Origin: Paenibacillus timonensis
Lineage (GTDB): Bacteria > Bacillota > Bacilli > Paenibacillales > Paenibacillaceae
Direction: 5' to 3'
NCBI RefSeq assembly: GCF_022427145.1
Contig: NZ_JAKSXN010000007.1
Coordinates: forward strand, 1-64,000
Length of the DNA: 64,000 nt
A program made the position numbers and the translations under genes. Shown piece after piece: positions 1-8,221 of the stretch (position 1 is its first letter; every line of letters starts with the position of its first letter). The notes beneath the pieces were generated by a model. The model was not told where the DNA came from and ran no database searches. It saw only the letters and a program-made list of their open reading frames with translations.

Positions 1-842
1 AGCACGAGGCCCGGGAGCAAACGAAGGTTTGGGACGCGGTATTCCCGGAGCACGCCGGTGAACTCGTGGTACATCGCCTGTGTTTGCTCGTTTTGCTGCA
101 GCGTCGCGACACCGACGTATCGTTCCCCGTCTTTGGCGATATGGATCCATTCGGGACGGACGCCGGGCTGGTCGATACTCCATTTTTTCCACTCTTCGAA
201 CCAAGGGAAGCTTCCGGAGAATCCGGGGATATCCAGGTGTGTCGCCTGGTAAAGCGCATGCAGCTTCCGCTCGTTGGCTTCGCCGGGTTCGTCGGCCAAG
301 GTGACGAATTCGACGCCGGTCCGCCGGGCCGCAGGAATCGCGTCCATCAGATTGCCGCCTTCGAAAGCCGCCAAATCCAGTACGGATTCGAACAGGTGCC
401 GCTCCTGGACGTACCCTCTGCGCTCCGCAAATGCCAGAGAAGCGGCATCGTTATCCTTCATAAAAGTAATCAGTCGTGAGGCCTTCACTTCGGCGGACCA
501 GCGGCGGACTTCATTGTAGATGGCGCGGCCTACGCCGGTTCCCCGCTTCTCCGGGTGTACGACCAGGTTAAGCGTCAGGTCGCCTGGCTCCGTCCAAGGA
601 GCGCGCCAAGCATGCGCATAAGCGATGACCTGCCCCTGCTCGTCTTCGGCTACCCATTTAGGATGATCCCAGCCCGTCAGTTTCCCTTCTTCGTTATAAT
701 CCAGCTGGCCCGGCGGAATTTTGGCGTCTTCTTCCTCCAATAGCTTCCCGGTCGTGGGCTCCGATGCGATGAAGTTCAGAAGTTCGGCTGCCGCGTTGTA
801 ATCGTCCGGTTTACGCATTTGACGAATCGTGTGTGCGTTCAA
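1..842 (-). CDS. GNAT N-acetyltransferase, two-domain, C-terminus cut by window edge
   Basis: Reading the minus strand from a TTG at 842-840, preceded by a GGGGG Shine-Dalgarno about 8 bases upstream, gives an open frame of about 280 residues that runs off the window. The N-terminal half is a GNAT fold with the acetyl-CoA loop motif HPEKRGTGVGRAIY near residue 105. A second domain starts near residue 175 (motif YHEFTGVLREYR), as in tandem-GNAT proteins of Bacillales. It should transfer an acetyl group from acetyl-CoA to an unknown amine. It is transcribed away from the next gene. The family is secure; the substrate is unknown and the last part of domain two is missing here. Confidence 0.85.
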   Translation of the reverse strand, partial: MNAHTIRQMRKPDDYNAAAELLNFIASEPTTGKLLEEEDAKIPPGQLDYNEEGKLTGWDHPKWVAEDEQGQVIAYAHAWRAPWTEPGDLTLNLVVHPEKRGTGVGRAIYNEVRRWSAEVKASRLITFMKDNDAASLAFAERRGYVQERHLFESVLDLAAFEGGNLMDAIPAARRTGVEFVTLADEPGEANERKLHALYQATHLDIPGFSGSFPWFEEWKKWSIDQPGVRPEWIHIAKDGERYVGVATLQQNEQTQAMYHEFTGVLREYRVPNLRLLPGLV

Positions 843-962
843 TAAACTACCCCCATATGATATGAATGAATAACTATTTACTGCTATTATCTCATTCCAG
901 GCGGTTATGGGGAGGGTAAGGTTTGGATATATATAGAAATTCCTGATCTGGAGGGGTACCTA

Positions 963-1454
963 TTGAAGAACGTAAGAGGTTGGCTTGTCTTGATCGCGAC
1001 GGCATTTTTGGTGCTCCTCGGGCTTTATGAATACCAACGGCCCCACGAGGTGAAGCAAACGATCCCCAGCACCCTATACGCGCTCGATCCGGCATTTGAA
1101 CATCAAGTCGTGGTATCGATAGAAGGAGAGAGGGTCCCGAACCTGTTCGGGCGTGACGTGTTTATTGGAGAGCTGCGAGTCAATGAAGGGTTAAAGTATG
1201 ATATCACCTTAAAAGAAGATCAAGACGGTTTTTTCGCCCTGATCCGTTCGGAAGATCCTCAGGACATCCGGACAGCGGGATCGATCATAACCTCGAACAA
1301 GCTGGATAAAATTTATTTGAAACTCCCGGAATTAAATGCCCGATTTGGATTGAATGACGCGGATATTGCCGGCCCGGCCCATACTTCGGCAGAGGCCCAA
1401 GCGATTGCCGGAGAACTGGCATTTGGGGAAGGAGGAAAGGAGGCGTCTCCATGA
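963..1454 (+). CDS. Hypothetical signal-anchored extracytoplasmic protein
   Basis: This 163-residue protein starts at a TTG preceded by GGAGGGG at a suitable distance. Residues 5-22 form one hydrophobic segment after a short basic start, so the protein is probably anchored in the membrane with the rest outside. No catalytic motif is recognised. The C-terminus is rich in Ala, Gly and Glu. It overlaps the next start by four bases (ATGA), so the two are probably translated together. Function is not recognised. Confidence 0.65.
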   Translation: MKNVRGWLVLIATAFLVLLGLYEYQRPHEVKQTIPSTLYALDPAFEHQVVVSIEGERVPNLFGRDVFIGELRVNEGLKYDITLKEDQDGFFALIRSEDPQDIRTAGSIITSNKLDKIYLKLPELNARFGLNDADIAGPAHTSAEAQAIAGELAFGEGGKEASP

Positions 1455-1966
1455 GACTCTACCATTTCAGCGAGGAGCGGGATATTCGGGAATTCGTACC
1501 GAGGCGTATACCGTCCGAACCGCCTTCCGCTCCGGCCATGGTATGGACGATTGATGAGGAGCATGCCCCGCACTATTATTTTCCTCGGGATTGCCCGAGA
1601 ATTTGTTTATGGTGCGGAGAGGGGACGACGGCAAGCGATCGTGAACGTTTCTTTGGACTTTCGGAGACCTCGCGGATCATTGCGATTGAAGCGGGCTGGT
1701 ACGATCGGGTGAGGCGGGGAAGGATTTACCGGTATCGCTTTGAATCCGGCCCTTTTCAATTACAGGACGTAAATGCCGGTTACTACACCGCAACTGAACC
1801 GGTTCAAGCGGTTGCCGTAGACCAGATCGACGATCTGGTTCAGACCCTGGTCCAAGAGGGCATTGAGCTGAGGGTGACGCCGTCGCTCTGGCCAATGGTT
1901 GATGGTGTGTTGAATTCGACGGTGTCTTATTCGATGATACGGATGAGGAACGCGACTCCCAGGTAA
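1451..1966 (+). CDS. DUF6886-like protein
   Basis: The 171-residue product begins MRLYHFSEE, followed by a PR-rich segment and a conserved-looking CPRICLWC stretch near residues 50-57. This pattern resembles the DUF6886 family of small cytoplasmic Bacillales proteins with no known activity. There is no signal peptide or membrane segment. The start overlaps the upstream stop, suggesting an operon with the small anchored protein. The assignment is from memory of the family pattern; the biochemical role is unknown. Confidence 0.6.
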   Translation: MRLYHFSEERDIREFVPRRIPSEPPSAPAMVWTIDEEHAPHYYFPRDCPRICLWCGEGTTASDRERFFGLSETSRIIAIEAGWYDRVRRGRIYRYRFESGPFQLQDVNAGYYTATEPVQAVAVDQIDDLVQTLVQEGIELRVTPSLWPMVDGVLNSTVSYSMIRMRNATPR

Positions 1967-2019
1967 AGCCGGAGGAGTTTCAAGAGAATGAAGTTGAACA
2001 GGTTTGCAGGAGGGATGCT

Positions 2020-2469
2020 ATGCGATTCAAAACGAAACGGGACCCGTTGTTCGTTTGTCTGTGGCTGGCGTTGATTTTGGTGGCGAATCTGGTCATTCTT
2101 TGGCCGCTGCTTCTCGATCCGCAAGCGTTAACGCCGGGCGGACTTGTTGGCTTGATTCTGCCTGATGCGCTCGTCACCGCACTGCTGGCTTGGCTGGCCA
2201 TTGATATCTCTTATGTCATCCAAGAGGATGTTTTGTTCGTCAAAGGTGGGATGTTCCGTTCGAAAATTCGCTTCGAGGAGATCACCCGGATTACGCGGCA
2301 TCCGAACATCTGGGTGGGGTATCGGCTCATCTTCTCTCGGGATGCGATCGAAATCCATTACCGGACCGGCGTCCTGGGCAGCGTCGTTATCTCGCCGGCG
2401 GAACAGGAGAAATTCATCGACGAGCTGATTCGCCGAAATCACTCCATCCAAGTCGTCGACAGAGCGTGA
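2020..2469 (+). CDS. Membrane PH-like domain protein (bPH_4/DUF1200-like)
   Basis: This 149-residue protein has a GGAGG site just upstream of its ATG. Two hydrophobic segments (about residues 10-30 and 44-64) are followed by a beta-rich soluble domain beginning near SYVIQEDVLFVKGG with the pattern IRFEEITRITRHPN. That arrangement is typical of bacterial PH-domain proteins of the YyaB/SunI-like type, some of which act in bacteriocin self-immunity. No bacteriocin gene is visible nearby, so no specific role can be assigned. The fold call is reasonable; the function is open. Confidence 0.6.
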   Translation: MRFKTKRDPLFVCLWLALILVANLVILWPLLLDPQALTPGGLVGLILPDALVTALLAWLAIDISYVIQEDVLFVKGGMFRSKIRFEEITRITRHPNIWVGYRLIFSRDAIEIHYRTGVLGSVVISPAEQEKFIDELIRRNHSIQVVDRA

Positions 2470-2550
2470 GCGAAGGGACGCAAGTCATATCCCCGCAAGC
2501 TCTATTTTGCTAAGCTGGATGATATGTATGGAGAGAGGCGGGCTTAACCC

Positions 2551-3024
2551 ATGGTGCATGTGACCAGTTTACTGATTCCGGCAGTGATGTTATTGCCTAA
2601 TTTATTGTTTATGGTGTGGCCTCCAAAGTCGATGCCCGGGGTGAAGGTTCTCAAAGAAAGCTTGCTCTATAAAGTCGCCGAAGGCATCGGACGGGCGGGG
2701 GTCGTGGTCCTGCCGTTGTTCTCGGCCGTACGAGTGGAAGGCAATCTTGAACGGATCGCTCTCGTGCTGATGCTCCTCAGCTTCGGGCTTTATGTCATCG
2801 GCTGGTTACGTTACCTTCGCGGCGATCGGCAGTACCGCTTATTATTCGCGTCAATATTGGGGATTCCGGTGCCGATGGCGATCATGCCGGTCCTGTATTT
2901 CATGAGCGCTTCGCTAATGCTGCATTCCGTCCCTCTGCTGGTTTGCAGCCTGATCCTGGGGATCGGGCATATTCCAGCCAGCCTGAGAGTCCAGCGTTTC
3001 CTCGACAATCATGAGCCAACCTGA
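2551..3024 (+). CDS. Hypothetical multi-pass membrane protein
   Basis: The 157-residue product has at least four hydrophobic stretches (about residues 3-22, 48-60, 70-88 and 101-143) and few charged residues outside the loops. A GAGAGAGG Shine-Dalgarno lies about 12 bases before the ATG. I do not recognise the family. It runs convergently toward the glucanase gene, with a hairpin between the two stop codons. Confidence 0.55.
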   Translation: MVHVTSLLIPAVMLLPNLLFMVWPPKSMPGVKVLKESLLYKVAEGIGRAGVVVLPLFSAVRVEGNLERIALVLMLLSFGLYVIGWLRYLRGDRQYRLLFASILGIPVPMAIMPVLYFMSASLMLHSVPLLVCSLILGIGHIPASLRVQRFLDNHEPT

Positions 3025-3049
3025 AAAAGGGCGGAAACCCATTCCGCCC
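3024..3049 (-). terminator. Rho-independent terminator of the GH16 gene
   Basis: GGGCGGAA and TTCCGCCC form a perfect 8-bp stem around a 5-base loop. On the minus strand the stem is followed by TTTTT, so it ends the GH16 transcript. On the plus strand there is only a weak T-run, so use by the upstream membrane gene is uncertain. Confidence 0.75.
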
Positions 3050-3070
3050 CTTCGAATCCGAAACTCCCGC

Positions 3071-4321
3071 TTAGTTTACCTTCGTAAACATCCACTTCTG
3101 CGCATCCGTGCCGTTGTCCGTCCACTGCTGGATTGCCGCGCCGTCCGTGGTCGAGGCGCCGGACACATCCATCGCCAAACCGCTCGCTTTGGATACCAGC
3201 TTGAAATATCCACCGCCTGCATCCACGATTCGCCAACGTTGCGCGTCGGTGCCGTTATCGGTCCACTGCTGCAGTTGCACGCCGGTGGCCGTGCTGGCGC
3301 TTGGCACGTCCAGCACCTTGCCGCTATGGACGGCAGTCAGCTTGTAGTAGCCGTCGCCCGTGCTATCCAACCGGAAGCGTTGATTGCCCGCGCTATAGTT
3401 GGTCCACTGCTGGATTTTGGCCCCGTCCGCGGTGGAGACGTCTACGACGTCCAGTACCTTGCCGCTGGCTTTGGAGGCAATGGTATAAACCGCGCCGTTC
3501 TCAAGGGTTGGCGAGGAACCCGCTTGATCCTGATAAACGCGAACATAATCCACGAGCATCTGCGCCGGGAAAGGCGTGGAACCGTCCGGGCTGCCCGGCC
3601 AATTGCCGCCGACGGCCAGATTCAGCAGGAGGAAGAACGGCTTCTGGAATTCTTCCGTATTCCCGGTTCCGTTTGCGATATAGAATTCATTATACTGGAC
3701 ACCATCGACGAACCAACGAATATAACTGGAGTCCCACTCCACGGTGTACGTATGGAATTGGGAGAAATCCAGATTGCCGGAGGTCCGGCCGTAAGAGGCG
3801 TATCCGTTTGCGTCCCAATGGACGGTGCCGTTGACGAACGCGTTATGGTTTACGCGTTCCATAATGTCGATTTCGCCGCAATAAGGCCAGTTGACCGAAG
3901 TGATGTTCTGTCCCAGCATCCAGAACGCCGGCCATAGGCCTTGTCCAGTCGGAAGCTTGATCCGGGCTTCAATTTTGCCGTACGTGAAGTTCTTTAAGCC
4001 TTGGGTTTTGATTCGCGCCGAGGTATAATTTCTTCCTTCATAATTTTCCCGCTGGGCGGTGATCACCAGATTGCCGCCAGTGACCTGCACGTTTTGCGGC
4101 CGGTCGGTATAATACTGAAGCTCGTTGTTCCCCCAACCGTTCGTACCTGTGCCAATTTCGGGAGTCCAGTAAGCACGGTTAAGTGAAGAACCGTTAAATT
4201 CGTCGCTCCAGACCAGCTTCCAATTGGGAGCCGCGCTTGTGGTTTCGGGTGCAGGGACAAAAACGACCAGGAGGGTAAGCAACAGAAAGAGGAGAATCGG
4301 TTTACCGCGTTTTAGCATCAT
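3071..4321 (-). CDS. Secreted GH16 laminarinase-type beta-glucanase with RICIN (CBM13) tail
   Basis: This 416-residue protein has a Sec signal peptide (basic start, hydrophobic core to about residue 26, cleavage near TTSA-A). The GH16 domain spans about 33-271 and carries the catalytic motif E150-I-D-I-M-E155. The extra Met between Asp and the second Glu is the laminarinase (endo-1,3-beta-glucanase) form rather than the lichenase form. Three RICIN repeats with QQWT motifs follow at about 280-416, a carbohydrate-binding module. It should be exported to cleave beta-1,3-glucans such as fungal or algal laminarin. Palindromic operator-like sites lie upstream. Family and secretion are secure; exact substrate range is inferred. 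Confidence 0.93.
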   Translation of the reverse strand: MMLKRGKPILLFLLLTLLVVFVPAPETTSAAPNWKLVWSDEFNGSSLNRAYWTPEIGTGTNGWGNNELQYYTDRPQNVQVTGGNLVITAQRENYEGRNYTSARIKTQGLKNFTYGKIEARIKLPTGQGLWPAFWMLGQNITSVNWPYCGEIDIMERVNHNAFVNGTVHWDANGYASYGRTSGNLDFSQFHTYTVEWDSSYIRWFVDGVQYNEFYIANGTGNTEEFQKPFFLLLNLAVGGNWPGSPDGSTPFPAQMLVDYVRVYQDQAGSSPTLENGAVYTIASKASGKVLDVVDVSTADGAKIQQWTNYSAGNQRFRLDSTGDGYYKLTAVHSGKVLDVPSASTATGVQLQQWTDNGTDAQRWRIVDAGGGYFKLVSKASGLAMDVSGASTTDGAAIQQWTDNGTDAQKWMFTKVN

Positions 4322-4382
4322 GAATTCGCTCCTTTCAAAAATGAATGGTTTGGGCTAACCTGCCACGTGCGACGTTCATACT

Positions 4383-4415
4383 AAACCGGTTTCGATTTAT
4401 TTGATAGCGCTATCA
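4383..4415 (-). promoter_or_regulatory. Two CG-centred palindromes, LacI/CcpA-type operator candidates
   Basis: AAACCGGTTT (4383-4392) and TGATAGCGCTATCA (4402-4415) are perfect palindromes with a central CG, the shape of LacI-family or CcpA (cre) sites. They lie 62-94 bases upstream of the GH16 start. A weak possible promoter (TTGTAA at 4450-4445 and TAATCT at 4427-4422, minus strand) would put the transcript start beside the larger palindrome. Sugar-responsive repression of the glucanase is inferred. Confidence 0.5.
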
Positions 4416-4529
4416 TTACATAGATTACCATTTAAAGGTTGAATTTACAACTGTTATTTTGGCAGGTTTTTCAAATGACATCGGTTCTGGTATTCTTGTA
4501 TCAACCAAGGATAGAACGGGGGAAACGCG

Positions 4530-5036
4530 ATGAAACTGCAATTATTGGAGGAGAGAGATGCGGCAATCTATCAATCCCTTCGATTGCAAGGTTTGCAGGA
4601 GAGTCCGGAAGCCTTCGGCTCGACCTTCGAGCGGGAAGCGGCTTTTTCGATCGAAACTGTAGCGGATCGCATCAAACCCAACGAAGACCGATTCGTGCTG
4701 GGCGCGTTCGACGATCACGGGACCTTAACGGGGATCGTTGCTTTTATTCGGGAGAACTCCCTAAAAACACGGCATAAAGGGGCTGTGTTTGGTCTGTACG
4801 TTACCCCCGAGATGCGAGGCAAAGGGATAGGCAAAGCGCTGATGCGGGAACTCCTTGTTAGAGCCAAGCAGATGGACGGGTTGGAGCAGCTGAATTTAAC
4901 CGTAGTATCCGCAAACGGTTTGGCTCGCCGGCTCTACGAATCGATCGGGTTTCAGGTCTATGGAACCGAACGGAGAGCCTTGAAATGGGAAGGGGCATAT
5001 TTTGACGAGGATTACATGGCTTTAGAACTGAAATGA
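4530..5036 (+). CDS. GNAT N-acetyltransferase
   Basis: The 168-residue product is a complete single GNAT domain. Motif A reads VTPEMRGKGIGKALM near residues 91-105 and motif B includes ANGLARRLYESIGF near 128-141, ending with a typical ALKWEGAYFDEDYM segment. The layout matches small cytoplasmic acetyltransferases that act on amines or protein N-termini. A second GNAT gene follows 19 bases downstream, so they may be co-transcribed. The acceptor is unknown. Confidence 0.88.
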   Translation: MKLQLLEERDAAIYQSLRLQGLQESPEAFGSTFEREAAFSIETVADRIKPNEDRFVLGAFDDHGTLTGIVAFIRENSLKTRHKGAVFGLYVTPEMRGKGIGKALMRELLVRAKQMDGLEQLNLTVVSANGLARRLYESIGFQVYGTERRALKWEGAYFDEDYMALELK

Positions 5037-5038
5037 AC

Positions 5039-5048
5039 GGGGGGGGGG
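5039..5048 (+). repeat. Ten-base poly-G tract in the ribosome-binding region
   Basis: A run of ten G bases occupies the Shine-Dalgarno position of the next GNAT gene, 8 bases before its GTG start. It serves as the only obvious ribosome-binding sequence. Such tracts can change length by polymerase slippage, which would alter SD spacing. Confidence 0.6.
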
Positions 5049-5055
5049 CAGAAAG

Positions 5056-5604
5056 GTGGAATTGAACACGGAACGTCTACGGCTTAAGGAGTTTACGCGG
5101 GAGGATGAACAGGCGGTACACGCTTATGCCTCCGATCCGTTGGTGGTGGAGCATATGCTCTGGGGGCCGAATTCCGCGGAGGAGACGCAGGACTACTTGA
5201 GGCAAGTGATCCAGAAGCAAGACCTCGTGCCGCGCGAAACGTATGATCTTGCTGTGGTTCTCCAAGCGACCGGTCAGTTGATCGGCGGCTGCGGCCTGTT
5301 CCTGGTGGGGTATCGACAAGCCGAGCTTGGTTACTGCTTTAATCGGTCATTCTGGGGACAGGGTTACGCAACGGAAGCGGCACGAGCCATGGTGCGCATG
5401 GGCTTCCGGGATCTGGGGCTGCACCGGATCTATGCGACCTGCCGGCCGGATAATGCGGAGTCCGCCAAAGTGATGCAAAAGCTTGGGATGCGATATGAAG
5501 GACATTTTCGGGAACATCGCTGGCATCAGGGGAGCTGGCGGGATTCGTATCAGTATTCGATTTTAGCAAGAGAGTTTGAGGATGAGGGGGAGGTCAAAGA
5601 ATGA
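5056..5604 (+). CDS. GNAT N-acetyltransferase, RimJ/RimL-like
   Basis: The 182-residue protein starts at GTG and opens with ELNTERLRLKEFTREDEQAV, the hallmark start of RimJ/RimL-type acetyltransferases. The acetyl-CoA loop is WGQGYATEA near residue 100, followed by HRIYATCRPDNAESAKVMQKLGM. These enzymes acetylate N-terminal residues of proteins or small amines. Its last four bases overlap the start of the next gene (ATGA), indicating an operon with a DinB-like protein. The substrate cannot be read from sequence. Confidence 0.88.
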   Translation: MELNTERLRLKEFTREDEQAVHAYASDPLVVEHMLWGPNSAEETQDYLRQVIQKQDLVPRETYDLAVVLQATGQLIGGCGLFLVGYRQAELGYCFNRSFWGQGYATEAARAMVRMGFRDLGLHRIYATCRPDNAESAKVMQKLGMRYEGHFREHRWHQGSWRDSYQYSILAREFEDEGEVKE

Positions 5605-6059
5605 CAACGCAAGCTACTAAAGATGATTTATTAAACCAATTCCGCGAGTGGACTAGCTACGTCCATGATATTGCGTCATTGGATTGGACAAAGCCCATCG
5701 GCGAAGGCAAATGGTCCGTTCACGGCTTGGTCAGCCACTTGATGATGTGGGATAAATATTTCTGGGATAAGGCCATCCAGCCCATCTCGCAGGATCAACC
5801 CATTTCGCTTCAGGATCTGGATTTTGACGCATTCAACCGTGATGCCGCGGAGTTCGGACGCTCGATAACGAAGTCGGAATTAATCGAGCTTGCCGTGAAA
5901 TATCGCCGCTTGATCATCGAGACGATTGAGGGCTTGGACGAGGAGAAGTTCAGTAGATCCTATGGGGATTTTACGGTCGAATCCTACCTGCGCGATTTTA
6001 TTGGGCATGATCATCATCACCGGAGTCAAATCGAAGAACGTAAAGCGTATCTTGCATAA
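5601..6059 (+). CDS. DinB-like four-helix-bundle protein
   Basis: The 152-residue sequence shows the DinB/YfiT pattern: KWSVHGLVSHLMMWDKYF near residues 37-54 and HDHHHRSQI near 136-144, giving three candidate metal-binding histidines. Members are small putative metal-dependent enzymes, some acting as thiol (bacillithiol) transferases. It is translationally coupled to the upstream GNAT. The particular reaction is unknown. Confidence 0.8.
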   Translation: MTTQATKDDLLNQFREWTSYVHDIASLDWTKPIGEGKWSVHGLVSHLMMWDKYFWDKAIQPISQDQPISLQDLDFDAFNRDAAEFGRSITKSELIELAVKYRRLIIETIEGLDEEKFSRSYGDFTVESYLRDFIGHDHHHRSQIEERKAYLA

Positions 6060-6294
6060 AAAAGGATCGGCAGGTGAGACATGAAACTCGCCTGTTGACC
6101 CATGGGATCATCCTGGTGCCCGAACCCTGGTGGAGCGTGGAAACGCCGGTCCGTTCGGAATGGATTTACCTGCCTAACGGTATCATGTTGATTTATCTTG
6201 TGATATTATTTTCCACTAAGGGAAACCGGACCTGACACGAAGTTGTCGCTGGTACGAAGGTGATCAAAGTTCGGGAGAGAAAGGGAGATTACTG

Positions 6295-6864
6295 ATGAAG
6301 TATTTCAAGAAGCTGGTGGGATCCAAACTGTATTTGTCCCCCGTGAATCCAGAGGATGTAGAGACTTATACCCGGTGGATCAATGACCTCTCTGTATCCA
6401 TTAGACTAGGGGCTTCCCGGGAAGTGTTCGGGTTGCCGCGGGAACAGAGCTTGCTGGACGATATGGCCAAAGAAGGCCAACATTTCGCGATCGTCCGGCT
6501 GGACGGGGACCAATTGCTTGGCAACTGCTCGTTGTTTGCCATCGATCCGATCCGCAGAGTGGCAGAGGTCGGGATCTTCTTGGGAGATGAGGAGCAGCGG
6601 GGGCAAGGGTACGGAACCGAGGCGTTGCAACTCATTTGCGAATACGGATTCAAGATCCTGAACCTGAACAACATCATGCTGCGCGTATTCGAGTTCAACC
6701 AACAGGCCGTCCGATGCTACGAAAAAGCCGGGTTCCGCGAGTTCGGCCGCCGTTCGCAAAGCTACTACGTGAATCATGCGTATTTCGACGAAATCTACAT
6801 GGAATTGCTGCGGGACGATTGCCAGACGACCTATCTGGATGCGAAGCTGCCCCGCCGCGACTAA
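6295..6864 (+). CDS. GNAT N-acetyltransferase, RimL-like
   Basis: The 189-residue product reads KLYLSPVNPEDVETYTRWIND at the N-terminus, has the loop EEQRGQGYGTEALQL near residues 101-115 and FEFNQQAVRCYEKAGF near 137-152. This is the RimL/spermidine-acetyltransferase-like branch of GNATs. A GAGAAAGGGAG site precedes the ATG. The 235 bases before it contain no recognisable gene. The acceptor is unknown. Confidence 0.87.
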   Translation: MKYFKKLVGSKLYLSPVNPEDVETYTRWINDLSVSIRLGASREVFGLPREQSLLDDMAKEGQHFAIVRLDGDQLLGNCSLFAIDPIRRVAEVGIFLGDEEQRGQGYGTEALQLICEYGFKILNLNNIMLRVFEFNQQAVRCYEKAGFREFGRRSQSYYVNHAYFDEIYMELLRDDCQTTYLDAKLPRRD

Positions 6865-6942
6865 GATGCCTGATGCTTCATGGCCCGGCCAACGCTTAAG
6901 ACGAGCCGGGTCAAACTATATGCGGAGGGGGAGACGGCATAG

Positions 6943-7503
6943 ATGGAGCTGGTGATTATTTTCGGCCCGCAGGCTGTGGGAAAGATGACGGTGGGCCAGG
7001 AGTTGGAGAAGCTTACCGGTCTAAAGCTGTTTCACAATCATATGACGATTGAGTTGGTCTCGCAATTTTTCGACTACGGTTCTCCCGCCGGCAAGCGGCT
7101 GGTCGGTTTATTCCGGGAGGAAATCTTTGAGGAGGTAGCGAAAAGCGACTTGCCCGGGCTGATTTTCACCTATGTTTGGGCGTTTGACCTGCCGGCCGAC
7201 GGAGAATATATTGAACACATCAGCCGGATTTTCGAAGCCCAAGGCGGAGAAGTGTACTATGTGGAACTAGAGGCCGATCTGGAAGAACGGTTGATCCGCA
7301 ACCGTGATCCCCATCGCCTGCTGCACAAACCGACCAAAAGAAATGTGGCCCGCTCGGAAAAGGACCTCCTTCAAACCCTGGAGAAATATCGGCTGAACTC
7401 TTTTGACGGCGAAATACGGAAACCGAACTATATCAGGATCAACAATACCACCTGCCCACCGGACGAGGTGGCCCGAATGATTCAGGAGCGGTTTCAGCTA
7501 TAA
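6943..7503 (+). CDS. P-loop ATPase/kinase-like protein
   Basis: The 186-residue protein begins with a Walker A loop, G8-P-Q-A-V-G-K-M-T16, right after the first beta strand, the layout of shikimate-kinase or gluconate-kinase-like small P-loop kinases. A LIRNRDPHRLLHKPTKRN segment near residues 112-129 resembles the Arg-rich lid of such kinases. It is probably a cytoplasmic phosphotransferase or nucleotide-dependent enzyme of unknown substrate. It lies in the run of small genes between a GNAT and a hydrolase. Confidence 0.7.
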   Translation: MELVIIFGPQAVGKMTVGQELEKLTGLKLFHNHMTIELVSQFFDYGSPAGKRLVGLFREEIFEEVAKSDLPGLIFTYVWAFDLPADGEYIEHISRIFEAQGGEVYYVELEADLEERLIRNRDPHRLLHKPTKRNVARSEKDLLQTLEKYRLNSFDGEIRKPNYIRINNTTCPPDEVARMIQERFQL

Positions 7504-7544
7504 TGGATTGAGATTACCGTAAAGCCGAGAGGAGCGGGGCAGGC

Positions 7545-8183
7545 ATGAAAGCAACCCTTATGAAATTTCCTCCCCGTTGGAACGTGGAGATCAGCGTGAG
7601 ATACGTTCAGGTCGCAGAGACGAATCGGAAGCTGGTCGTTTTGTTCCCCGGGAAGAATTACTCCTGCGATAAGCCGACGCTGCACTATGCCGGTCTTGCC
7701 GCCCGGGAGTGCGGATATGATATCCTGGCATTGGAGTACGGTTATCAGGCAGCCCGAACGGAGCTGGAATACCGGGAGATTCCGAAGATCATCGAAGATA
7801 GCGAACGCGCGGTACAGCAGTTGATCGGCAGCTATGAAGAGATCGTGTTCATCAGCAAAAGCCTGGGAACGGTCGTGGCCGGGGAAGTCCATCGCCAGCT
7901 GGGCGCGGGAGCGGACATACGGCATATCTACTTGACTCCGATCCCCGATACCCTCCCGTATATCCAGGAAACTCGAGCGGTTGTTGTTTACGGCACGAAG
8001 GATGATTTGTTTCCGGCCGAACTGGCAAGCCGCCTGACGGCGTCAAACCGGCTTAAGGTTGTGGCCATTCCCGGTGCCAACCACGGCTTGGAGACGGAAC
8101 GGGCGGAGGAAAGCCTGGAAATTTTGCGCGAGCTCACCGTTTTATATAAGGATGTGCTTCTCGGAGGCGGGCATCAAGCGTGA
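7545..8183 (+). CDS. Alpha/beta hydrolase-like protein
   Basis: The 212-residue product has a compact alpha/beta-hydrolase outline: LVVLFPGKNYSCDKP near residue 30, nucleophile elbow S104-K-S106-L-G, an acidic strand end VVYGTKDDLFP, and a late histidine in GANHGLE. The elbow has Ser in place of the usual first Gly. No signal peptide is present, so it should be a cytoplasmic esterase-like enzyme. The substrate is unknown. The start has a GAGAGGAGCGGGG site upstream. Confidence 0.7.
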   Translation: MKATLMKFPPRWNVEISVRYVQVAETNRKLVVLFPGKNYSCDKPTLHYAGLAARECGYDILALEYGYQAARTELEYREIPKIIEDSERAVQQLIGSYEEIVFISKSLGTVVAGEVHRQLGAGADIRHIYLTPIPDTLPYIQETRAVVVYGTKDDLFPAELASRLTASNRLKVVAIPGANHGLETERAEESLEILRELTVLYKDVLLGGGHQA

Positions 8184-8221
8184 AGACGAAGTCATGAGAA
8201 CGAAGCTACTTGGAGGACAGC

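Noticed and set aside
3011-3937. 308-residue plus-strand frame over the GH16 gene
   Set aside because: It opposes a clear secreted glucanase and its product has no signal or domain pattern.
6060-6294. Possible gene remnant between DinB and GNAT genes
   Set aside because: Short frames here show no recognisable motif; I see nothing supportable.
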